Origin: a virus
DNA length: 20,710 nt
Strand: one strand, 5' to 3'
IMG/VR virus record: IMGVR_UViG_3300025264_000145
Span: 1 to 20,710 of that record
Shown piece after piece: positions 11,708 through 19,333 of this stretch (positions are counted from its first letter, which is position 1; the number at the start of each line of letters is the position of its first letter). Made by a program: the position numbers and the translations under genes. The notes under the pieces were generated by a model. It did not search any database. It was not told the DNA's origin and saw nothing but the letters and a program-made list of their open reading frames with translations.

Positions 11708-12331
11708 ATGGTTTACAGGGACATACAGCGAGAAATCGGAAAAAGGCTTGGTGACCCAGACCTTAGAAGATTTCGTGGTCTTATAAGCCAGTGCTTTGTT
11801 GATAGTATGTGTTCTGTTCTTGCCAAGGAAGAAGGTTATAATATGGTTGAGATACCAGACTTGATTCAGGAAATAGACCATACCTTAAATCTTGAGAATT
11901 CACAATATACTGTCTCTTTGCCATCACTGGCAGCGTCTGGAAGTGTGATAAGGCTTTTGGATGTATTCCAGAGACCAGATGAGAATTTCACATCTTCCCT
12001 TACCTTAAAAGAAATACCGAAAGAAGAATATAAGCGCATGGCTCTTGAAGTTGCGTTTAGACCCACATCTGAAGAAGTATTCTATTTCAGGCGTGGGAAC
12101 AATATTTATTTTGTCTCTGGTCAGATAGCTGATGATGAGGTCGGAATTAGTGTTGTATTCCAGTTTATTGAGAATCCGAATCCAGATGATTGGGGTATAT
12201 CTACAGATTTAATTACTGACCTGAATTACTCAAGGAACTTCATATATAGAATCATTTCTGAGACAGTGGTTAATATATCGAATCTTCCAGCATTCACGGG
12301 TCAGCCAGCTCAGGAAGGAGCATATAGCTAA
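11708..12331 (+). CDS. Head-tail adaptor-like protein, paralog 2
   Basis: 207 residues, starting directly after the previous stop. N-terminal helices 'VYRDIQREIGKRLGDPDLRR' and 'FVDSMCSVLAKEEGYNM', then a beta part containing 'EEVFYFRRGNNIYF' (residues 122-135) and 'GISVVFQFIENPNPDDW', and a closing 'RNFIYRIISETVVNI'. The 14-residue beta motif matches paralog 1 at eight positions, with mostly conservative changes at the rest. DNA identity is low, so the duplication is old or the pair came from related phages. Likely a ring component between portal and tail hub. The stop overlaps the next start (TAATG). Confidence 0.65.
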   Translation: MVYRDIQREIGKRLGDPDLRRFRGLISQCFVDSMCSVLAKEEGYNMVEIPDLIQEIDHTLNLENSQYTVSLPSLAASGSVIRLLDVFQRPDENFTSSLTLKEIPKEEYKRMALEVAFRPTSEEVFYFRRGNNIYFVSGQIADDEVGISVVFQFIENPNPDDWGISTDLITDLNYSRNFIYRIISETVVNISNLPAFTGQPAQEGAYS

Positions 12332-13140
12332 TGGGTTTATTTCCCGAACAACCGACACAGGAACAGACTCCTTCCGCAAACCAAGCACCTTATTTAAGTA
12401 AAATTGAGGAAGGTTCTGCTACACAATTATTTCCACTATTGTTTTATGATGTATATCAGGACATAGCTCTTGAGTTGCCTGAACAGCCGAATATTTCGAT
12501 TGTCAAGGCAGAAGTAAACAAGGTCATCAGAAGGGTCAATGATGAGATAGGATTATGGAGACAATTGGTTACAGTCTCACCATCAACTATTTCAACGTCC
12601 ATTGATTTGATGTCAACGACTGTGATTCAATCTGAAACAACTGATGAAATAGAAGATTATGGTAGATTCAATCATGGTTGGGACTATTTTTCTACTGATA
12701 ATAGACTACGCCTTGATGACACAGTTATAGAAGTTGATGAAGTTTATCTTGATGATGAAGAGTGGGAACAGGTAACGTATGCGAAGGTAAAAGATAGTAA
12801 TAATTCAACTGAAAATTATTGGGCGCAGGTAGGCAGATTCATATACTTCCCAAAAGACTTATCTACTTCATCAGAAATTCTTAGATTAAGATGTAAGAAA
12901 TCGTATTCTTTTCTTGATAATGTTGTAGGTAAGGATGCGATAATAGATTTGCCTGAAAGTTACAGGCAGTTGTTGATATCTGGAGTCTTATATGCTTTGA
13001 CAGCGAGACCCAAATACAAAGACCCTGATATTTTTAAGGTCAATAAAGAAATATTTGATATGGAACTATTTTCATTACAGAGGCAATATGCAAATCTTGA
13101 AGCAACATATATGTCACGGGATGTGACATACAAATATTAG
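12331..13140 (+). CDS. Adaptor/tail-completion-like protein (269 aa)
   Basis: 269 residues. A Pro/Gln-rich, probably flexible N-terminus (residues 1-30) is followed by 'DVYQDIALELPEQPNISIVK' and a helix 'AEVNKVIRRVNDEIGLWRQL'. A beta part has a short match to the two upstream proteins ('NYWAQVGRFIYFPKD', residues 162-176, then 'LRLRCKKSYSF'). A helical C-terminus reads 'PESYRQLLISGVLYALTARP' and 'MELFSLQRQYANLEATYMSR'. The 'DLPESYRQLLI' and 'LQRQYANLE' elements are of the kind I know from tail-completion/adaptor proteins of short-tailed phages. A third, more diverged relative of the two upstream genes, or a protein sharing only the beta module. Followed by a fiber gene 12 nt later. Confidence 0.6.
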   Translation: MGLFPEQPTQEQTPSANQAPYLSKIEEGSATQLFPLLFYDVYQDIALELPEQPNISIVKAEVNKVIRRVNDEIGLWRQLVTVSPSTISTSIDLMSTTVIQSETTDEIEDYGRFNHGWDYFSTDNRLRLDDTVIEVDEVYLDDEEWEQVTYAKVKDSNNSTENYWAQVGRFIYFPKDLSTSSEILRLRCKKSYSFLDNVVGKDAIIDLPESYRQLLISGVLYALTARPKYKDPDIFKVNKEIFDMELFSLQRQYANLEATYMSRDVTYKY

Positions 13141-13152
13141 CAGGGGTTCAAC

Positions 13153-15831
13153 ATGACTGATTTTCTAAAAGGTAACACACCAGCGACAATCTACCAACAA
13201 TTATTGGGTGTAGGGGGAGCAGCAGACCATGCTGGGTTAACAGCATCGTTAAAATCTGTATTCACAGATGATGGTTCTGGAGCCAGTAATGCTTCTTCAT
13301 TTAAATTATCTACATCAGCTTTAAGGATTGAATCATCAAACCAACTAAGATTCCGTGATGATGCTATTTATATATATAGCTCTGGAGATACAATTATGAA
13401 TCTTGTTGCTGACGGAGAGATTGATTTAGCGACAGCAACTGTTGATATAAATGCTACTACCGCCTGTACTATTGACAATACCAATACTTCAAATGGTGTT
13501 CAAATTGGTGCTGGTGTCAGTGGGATGCCTATTACACTTGGTCATTCAACTTCAGAAACTACAGTAGCGGATAATTTAACTGTCACCGGGACAACTGCAC
13601 ACACGGGTGTTGTAACTGTTGCAACTGGGGTCAAGTTACAATTTGTTGATGGAAATGAATATTTATCTGGAGATAGTACAAATTTAACTCTTGGTGCTTC
13701 TGCCGATATTAATTTAACGGCAACTACGGATATTAATATCCCCGCAAATGTTGGTCTTACTTTTGGTGATGATGGTGAAAAGATTGAAGGTAATGGTACA
13801 AAATTAGATATTATGAGTAGTGGGGCGTTGGAACTTACTGGTGCAGCAAATTCAACTTGGAAAACAACATCTGGTAGTATAAACATAGATTCTGAAGCCT
13901 CTACAGTAGAAGTAGATGGTCATAGTGGTGTTACAATACAGGGTAACGCAGCGGAAATTGATATTGTAACTTCAGGTGCAGTAGACATTGATTCTGCTGG
14001 ATTCACATTAGATGGAACAACCTTATCTATAGATGGTACGGATGATTCAAATGTAACTGTTACTGGTTCTGGTAAAGATTTAACTCTATCAGTTGCAGGT
14101 GGTGGAACACAACAACTGGTAATGTCATCTGCTGGGACTGCGGCTAATGCTGTAGTCTTGGAATCTAAGGCTGGTGGTATAGATATTTTAGCTTCAGGGG
14201 CAGCGTCAAGTGAAGATATTGACATTGTAGCAACAGGTTCGTCTGTAAATATTTCCTCATCTGAGAATGCTGCGGATGCGATTGTATTAAGTGCGAGTGC
14301 TGGTGGTATAGACATTACATCATCTGGTAGTGCAGGAGAAGATATTGATATATCAACATCTTCATCTGTTAATGTAACATCAACAGAAAATGCTGCAAAC
14401 GCCATTTACTTGAGGGCAAATGGTGGAACAAGTGAAACAATTAAGGTTCATGCAGACCAAGGGACTGGAGATGATTCAATTTATGTATTATCTGATGTTG
14501 GTGGTATAAGTATTGAATCTGGGAAAACTGGTGCGATTACCAATATGGCATCGGATAGTGCTTCAAGTATTACAAATGCGGTTATTAGAATAGGGACGGA
14601 TACTGCAAATTGTGACATAGCAATTGGTAATGGTACATCAGATGTATTGATTCAGGATAATTTAAAAGTTGGTGGTGACCTTTATGTTGTAGGAACACAA
14701 ACATATACTGCATTAGCTGTATCAGCGGGTACAATATCAAGAATAACATTAAGTAATACTGATGAAGAAAATGGTGGTGGTGGTCGTGATACTGAATTAT
14801 TATTTAAAGGGGAAACTGGAGCTTCAACAGTACATGAATTAGCAGCTATTACTGTATCTCACCAAGGTAGTTCTGCTGATATGCATGGTCAGATGCATTT
14901 TAGGCTTAATGACTCAATCTCAGGAGCATCCTTAGCTTCCATAGATGGGGCAGATGATGTGTTAACTCTTACCTACGATAAAACAGCTACGTTTGGTGGT
15001 GCAATAGCCGCTGGGACAAATGTAATTACTGGTGGACAGGTCAATGCAGATAATCTAAGGCTTGATGGTAATGTACTAAGTTCAACAGATAGTAATGGGG
15101 ACATTACTTTAACTGCCAATGGGACTGGTGGGATTATGATGTTGAACACCAACGCCCCCGGTGAGGACTCTGTTTCAATTGGTAATAATGCGAATGCTGA
15201 TGGAGACAAGGCACTGGCACTTGGACGAGCTGCAAGGGCAAGCGCAACTGATAGTGTTTCTATCGGTGATACAAATACGGCTTCCGGTGCTAATAGTGTG
15301 GCGATTGGTGATACAAATACTGCTTCTGCTGCAGGTAGTATTGCAATTGGTGCTGCCAATGTTTCATCAGGTTCATTCTCTACCGCACTCGGATATAGAG
15401 GAAAGGCAGATAGGAGGGGAGAAGTATCGTTCTCTGCTAATTATTTTGCCGCTGTTGGTGATACAAGATGTTGTATGTTCCACGAACTTGACACTCTCAC
15501 CATGTCTGGAAGTTGGCAAAGTATTAATGGTGGAACTGGCGGTATAACCTTTGATAGTGATACAGTGGCTTGCGGTCAAGTGATGATTGTCGGTTCTACA
15601 TCAGGTGCTGCTCTTACAATAGGGTTCGTAATAGATTTCCTTGCTGAGAATGATGGTGGTACATATTCAGTTATCCAGACAAATGTAACTTCTTTAGATA
15701 CTTCGGATACCAGTTTCAATGCACAAGTAGCGATTGACTCTAATACAGTAGTTGCCCAAGTAACAGATGATTCTGTGACATCCAGCATGAAATGGAGTGC
15801 ATTCTGGAAATTAGTACAGCATACATTTTAA
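13153..15831 (+). CDS. Tail fiber protein with YadA-type head repeats
   Basis: 892 residues. The start 'MTDFLKGNTPATIYQQLLGV' is an anchor-like segment seen in phage fibers. Residues 30-330 are beta-rich (for example 'DIDSAGFTLDGTTLSIDGT'). Residues 331-460 are tandem units ending 'SSENA', 'STENA' (see repeat entry). Residues about 672-750 carry the 14-residue 'SVSIG/SVAIG/SIAIG' repeat of YadA-like trimeric adhesin heads, which forms a left-handed parallel beta-roll. The last 140 residues, starting near 'GDTRCCMFHELDTLTM', form a beta-sandwich-like C-terminal domain of a type I have seen at the ends of aquatic phage fibers. Expected to be trimeric and to contact the host. Coupled to neighbours by 12-13 nt gaps and preceded by AGGGG. 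No enzyme motif. Confidence 0.75.
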   Translation: MTDFLKGNTPATIYQQLLGVGGAADHAGLTASLKSVFTDDGSGASNASSFKLSTSALRIESSNQLRFRDDAIYIYSSGDTIMNLVADGEIDLATATVDINATTACTIDNTNTSNGVQIGAGVSGMPITLGHSTSETTVADNLTVTGTTAHTGVVTVATGVKLQFVDGNEYLSGDSTNLTLGASADINLTATTDINIPANVGLTFGDDGEKIEGNGTKLDIMSSGALELTGAANSTWKTTSGSINIDSEASTVEVDGHSGVTIQGNAAEIDIVTSGAVDIDSAGFTLDGTTLSIDGTDDSNVTVTGSGKDLTLSVAGGGTQQLVMSSAGTAANAVVLESKAGGIDILASGAASSEDIDIVATGSSVNISSSENAADAIVLSASAGGIDITSSGSAGEDIDISTSSSVNVTSTENAANAIYLRANGGTSETIKVHADQGTGDDSIYVLSDVGGISIESGKTGAITNMASDSASSITNAVIRIGTDTANCDIAIGNGTSDVLIQDNLKVGGDLYVVGTQTYTALAVSAGTISRITLSNTDEENGGGGRDTELLFKGETGASTVHELAAITVSHQGSSADMHGQMHFRLNDSISGASLASIDGADDVLTLTYDKTATFGGAIAAGTNVITGGQVNADNLRLDGNVLSSTDSNGDITLTANGTGGIMMLNTNAPGEDSVSIGNNANADGDKALALGRAARASATDSVSIGDTNTASGANSVAIGDTNTASAAGSIAIGAANVSSGSFSTALGYRGKADRRGEVSFSANYFAAVGDTRCCMFHELDTLTMSGSWQSINGGTGGITFDSDTVACGQVMIVGSTSGAALTIGFVIDFLAENDGGTYSVIQTNVTSLDTSDTSFNAQVAIDSNTVVAQVTDDSVTSSMKWSAFWKLVQHTF
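14143..14520 (+). repeat. Tandem 41-43-residue repeats in fiber 2
   Basis: Protein units start at codons 14143 (ANAVVLESKAGGIDI), 14272 (ADAIVLSASAGGIDI) and 14395 (ANAIYLRANGG). The first two are 43 and 41 residues and align throughout, both ending in SSENA or STENA; the third is diverged, with 'VGGISIES' further on. DNA identity is partial, so these are older duplications within the shaft. Confidence 0.65.
15166..15400 (+). repeat. YadA-head-type 14-residue repeats
   Basis: Recurring units of about 14 residues: DSVSIGNNANADGD, KALALGRAARASAT, DSVSIGDTNTASGA, NSVAIGDTNTASAA, GSIAIGAANVSSGS, FSTALGYRG. Two adjacent units also share near-identical DNA ('ATTGGTGATACAAATAC' at 15305-15321, one base different at 15263-15279). 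This is the Hep_Hag/YadA head pattern known from trimeric autotransporter adhesins, which phage fibers also use. Confidence 0.8.
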
Positions 15832-15844
15832 CAGGAGTTGGTAA

Positions 15845-18800
15845 ATGGCTAAAAGGGCATTACCTCTCCTTACGGGTGGGCTAAACGACGTAGCCCGTTC
15901 TGACCTAATAGACGATAGTCAGCTTCAGGAATGCCTAAATTACGAGATTACTGGTGATGGGGTACTGAAACGAAGGACAGAACAAGACACATTTGATAGC
16001 GTTTTAAATACTAAACTTTCTGAGTTATTCAATACTGTAAAAGTTATTTCAGAGCCGTATTATTTTGTAACAGATATTGACCTTACTAATTCTAACGGAT
16101 ACACATTAAACTCTGATTTTATTTTACTTGCATTTGGTATTACAGATAGTGGTACATACGAGATGCATACATTGTATAAGGTCAATGAAACATGGACTAA
16201 TGCAGCTCAATATGCTGTAGGCGGGGCAGAAACAACATTAAATACTTTATTGACCGATTCTGGTGTTGTGTATACTGCTGAGTCTGATGTCCAATTCGTC
16301 GTGTCAGATGACAGGATTATTGTTACTGACAATGTTAATCCAGCCCATTTTGTCACTATTGACGTAGATGGGTTTTTCAGGGCTGGGAAATTAGGGATGC
16401 CAGCCCCGACAAATAAGGCAAGGGTCGAACATATCACCGAGTGGGACGATTCTTTATTTGAAGAAACATCCACGAATACGAGATTATCACAGATTGGTCT
16501 ATTCCAATGCACATATACAGCGGTTACGAAATCAGGGGATGAAAGTAATCCTGCCCCACTATCTGATACACTGGATATGCAGTTCTTTAAGATTGATGCG
16601 AATGGTGCAGATGAAAGGTGGATTGATAAGGTCTTTATTACTGATTTATCTGTTCCAGACATATCTAAAAATGATTTAGAAGATGTAAAATATTTCAAGG
16701 TTTATATGCGTGTTATGCGTTATTCTGAGGGAGAAACACTTCAGACATTAGACTTGACAGAACAGTTTGAGATAATAGATAAATCAAATACAACTGGGAC
16801 TACTGGTAATAATTATCCATTGACAGTGGAAGTCACTGCAGGCGATACGGCAGATTATGAAAATGATGTTGCTCCAATATCAAAGACCGCAGCATCTCTG
16901 GGCGGCATCACGATGGTCGGAAATGTACAGACAAAAATTAATTTCCCCCATGAGTTCAAATACTATCATCCAATAACTATTAGTAATAAAGATAATAAAC
17001 ATTATGTAGATGCTGTTGTTAAGATACGCCTATACGATGAAGATTCAGGGAATGATGATGCGATTGAACATTTCAGTGTTGGTGATTTTTTTGAATCAGG
17101 GACTCCGGGTAATGATATGACAAAAAATGCACAGCATTTGAGGTTATACGATGAAGATTCAACTACCCCAATAATGGTTGCTTGGAAACAGGGAGAATCA
17201 GTTGCTGGTGGTTATGTTGATTTATATGTAAAGGTTCCGTTATCAGTCGCTGGTTCTTCTCATGTGGTCTATCTATGTTGGACAGATGAAGCCAATATGG
17301 ATTATTACGATGGTGTGCCAGATGTATACAATAATTTAGTTAATAATGATATTTCTTGGGATGGGAATATTGGAATCCACTATGGTCTGGTTATGCAATT
17401 AGGATACCAGAATTTTAATAGACAACAAGTGTGGAACAATAGCCGAGTCAGAAATACATCATCATTAATTATTACTCCACAGGAATTTTCGATATCGGGG
17501 CAGGGTTCTTTAAATAAAGCTAATACTAATGTAGATGGCACACTAACTGACATTTTATCAAGCACTGATTATAGGTCATCTATACCACAATTTGAGTCCT
17601 TTAGTGAATTTAAGATGGGAAGCCTTAGTTATAAAGCAACAACTGATAGTAGTAGTAGGATAACATATAAAATGTTATATACTGATGGTTCTGGAGTTAC
17701 AGCAAGTGAGATAAATCTGAGTAGAGGTTTTGTTTCTGCAACAATCACATTTGATTTAAGTGAATTATCTAATCTTGCGACAGACGCTAATGGTAACAAA
17801 AAAGGAATATTTTTTGTTTTGGCTGTTAGTGATTCAACTTATATTGATTCCATAAATAGAGTCACACTGGGGTTAAATGGCGATGGTGCGTCTACTGAAG
17901 TATTCACATGGGGAATGTCAAGACAAACAAGAGAAGGTGACCATGCAATATCTGGGGATAATAATTTCATAGATATGCCTACCTATAGTGAAAGTGATGC
18001 TGCAATAAAAACATACAATGTATTTTGGAGTTGGGATTTTGATTTACTAAAGTCAACTCTTGTATTATATGATACAGGCAGAACCTTTTCCAGAGTTGGT
18101 TTAAATTATGGTATTTATGCAAGCGAGATTGATGATTTACAGGAGGGAAGATACCAGAATAGTGTTGAGAATGATTATCTTGTTGATTATAGAGAGGCTG
18201 TAATAACAGATTTTAGATTTGGGAAAAGTCAATATGGCTCAACAAATAGGGCTGAAGTCCCAAGTAATACATATGTTGATAATCTTGTTGTCTATAAAGG
18301 TGAATATGTTAACAATCTTCATAGGATATATCAGTTGTGGAATTTCCAACCCATGTATGAGAATGCCATAGGGTATGATTGGGATGTGACATATAACAAT
18401 AATATTGATTTTGACGAAACAAAGGAAATCAAATACAAGTCTAACAGGAACATGGTCAAGTGGACAAACGTAAACGGCAAGTCGTTTCCTGATTTATATT
18501 TCAAGAAGGTTAGAGAACCAGTCATTAAAATAATGCCAGCACCTTCTTTTCTACAATTTGAGTATCAGAACACATTCATTATCTTCACAAGGAACAGCAT
18601 CAACAGGTTTGTATTGCAAGGTTCTGCAAGTGGTTGGGGTGGTTCATCGAGTTCACTCATAGAAGAGAAGCAGCAGTATGGTCTATTGGCTGAGAAGTCA
18701 TTAGTCAGGGCTGGAGATGCTTTATTCTGGTTAAGTGAAGTAGGTGTTGTAAAATGGGACAGAGAAGGACTTGGTTTAATAACTAAGAACATAATCGATG

Positions 18801-19333
18801 TTCCAATAAAGTCGTCGTTGATAGGTTATTATATGCCTTTAAACAACCAATATGTACTACATGATACTTTGAATCAGGGTACAAGTTATGTTTATCATAT
18901 CGAAAGGAACGCATGGACTAAGTTCAGCGGTCTGGATGTAAAGCAGGCTATAACTCTTACTGGCGGGTCGCAATTGGAGAATATCAATTTGTTTTTGAAT
19001 GAAAATTCACCTGCAATAGATTCTTACCCGACTGATACCTATACACCAGATGATTCAAACATTAAAACAAAAAGTATGTTTTTTGAAAAGGGAACTCTAA
19101 AAAGGATTAAAGTTGATTATAGTGGTGATGATGATAATAAAAATATTCAATCAATCGTAGGGAATATGGTGGGAACAGAAATAATACATGAAGTCGAGGC
19201 AGAGTCAAATGAATGGAGAGGTGTTCCACTTGGAAAAAATAGGGGTAGGTCTGTAGAATTTATAGTTAACAACGCAGATACTATTTCATCAATCATGTAT
19301 GACTTAGATATTGAAGCAGAGGTAAAAGTATAA
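15845..19333 (+). CDS. Tail-hub/stabilisation-like protein with DUF2341-like insertion
   Basis: 1162 residues. The N-terminus 'ALPLLTGGLNDVARSDLIDD' and residues to about 365 look like the start of tail hub (P22 gp10-like) beta-propeller proteins. The C-terminal part from about 860 continues this core: 'FPDLYFKKVREPVIKI', 'NTFIIFTRNSINRFVL' (about 909), 'AGDALFWLSEVGVVKW' (about 955-970) and 'YVYHIERNAWTKFSG' (about 1017-1031). Between them, about residues 365-835 form an apparent insertion: first a DUF2341-like domain ('YYHPITISNKDNK', 'LRLYDEDSTTPIMVAW', 'GYVDLYVKVPL', 'HVVYLCW', 'YYDGVPDVYN'), then a long beta-rich, possibly lectin-like domain ending 'YVDNLVVYKGEYVNNLHRIY'. The hub closes the portal-adaptor channel, and the insertion could bind surface sugars. 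Ribosome site AGGAG. Core call moderate; insertion call by pattern only. Confidence 0.7.
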   Translation: MAKRALPLLTGGLNDVARSDLIDDSQLQECLNYEITGDGVLKRRTEQDTFDSVLNTKLSELFNTVKVISEPYYFVTDIDLTNSNGYTLNSDFILLAFGITDSGTYEMHTLYKVNETWTNAAQYAVGGAETTLNTLLTDSGVVYTAESDVQFVVSDDRIIVTDNVNPAHFVTIDVDGFFRAGKLGMPAPTNKARVEHITEWDDSLFEETSTNTRLSQIGLFQCTYTAVTKSGDESNPAPLSDTLDMQFFKIDANGADERWIDKVFITDLSVPDISKNDLEDVKYFKVYMRVMRYSEGETLQTLDLTEQFEIIDKSNTTGTTGNNYPLTVEVTAGDTADYENDVAPISKTAASLGGITMVGNVQTKINFPHEFKYYHPITISNKDNKHYVDAVVKIRLYDEDSGNDDAIEHFSVGDFFESGTPGNDMTKNAQHLRLYDEDSTTPIMVAWKQGESVAGGYVDLYVKVPLSVAGSSHVVYLCWTDEANMDYYDGVPDVYNNLVNNDISWDGNIGIHYGLVMQLGYQNFNRQQVWNNSRVRNTSSLIITPQEFSISGQGSLNKANTNVDGTLTDILSSTDYRSSIPQFESFSEFKMGSLSYKATTDSSSRITYKMLYTDGSGVTASEINLSRGFVSATITFDLSELSNLATDANGNKKGIFFVLAVSDSTYIDSINRVTLGLNGDGASTEVFTWGMSRQTREGDHAISGDNNFIDMPTYSESDAAIKTYNVFWSWDFDLLKSTLVLYDTGRTFSRVGLNYGIYASEIDDLQEGRYQNSVENDYLVDYREAVITDFRFGKSQYGSTNRAEVPSNTYVDNLVVYKGEYVNNLHRIYQLWNFQPMYENAIGYDWDVTYNNNIDFDETKEIKYKSNRNMVKWTNVNGKSFPDLYFKKVREPVIKIMPAPSFLQFEYQNTFIIFTRNSINRFVLQGSASGWGGSSSSLIEEKQQYGLLAEKSLVRAGDALFWLSEVGVVKWDREGLGLITKNIIDVPIKSSLIGYYMPLNNQYVLHDTLNQGTSYVYHIERNAWTKFSGLDVKQAITLTGGSQLENINLFLNENSPAIDSYPTDTYTPDDSNIKTKSMFFEKGTLKRIKVDYSGDDDNKNIQSIVGNMVGTEIIHEVEAESNEWRGVPLGKNRGRSVEFIVNNADTISSIMYDLDIEAEVKV
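17031..17161 (+). repeat. 17-nt direct repeat inside the hub insertion
   Basis: TATACGATGAAGATTCA occurs at 17031-17047 and 17145-17161, 114 nt (38 codons) apart in the same frame, both encoding LYDEDS when the preceding codon is included. It lies within the DUF2341-like region. It may be convergent codon use in two equivalent strands or a small internal copy event. Confidence 0.6.
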
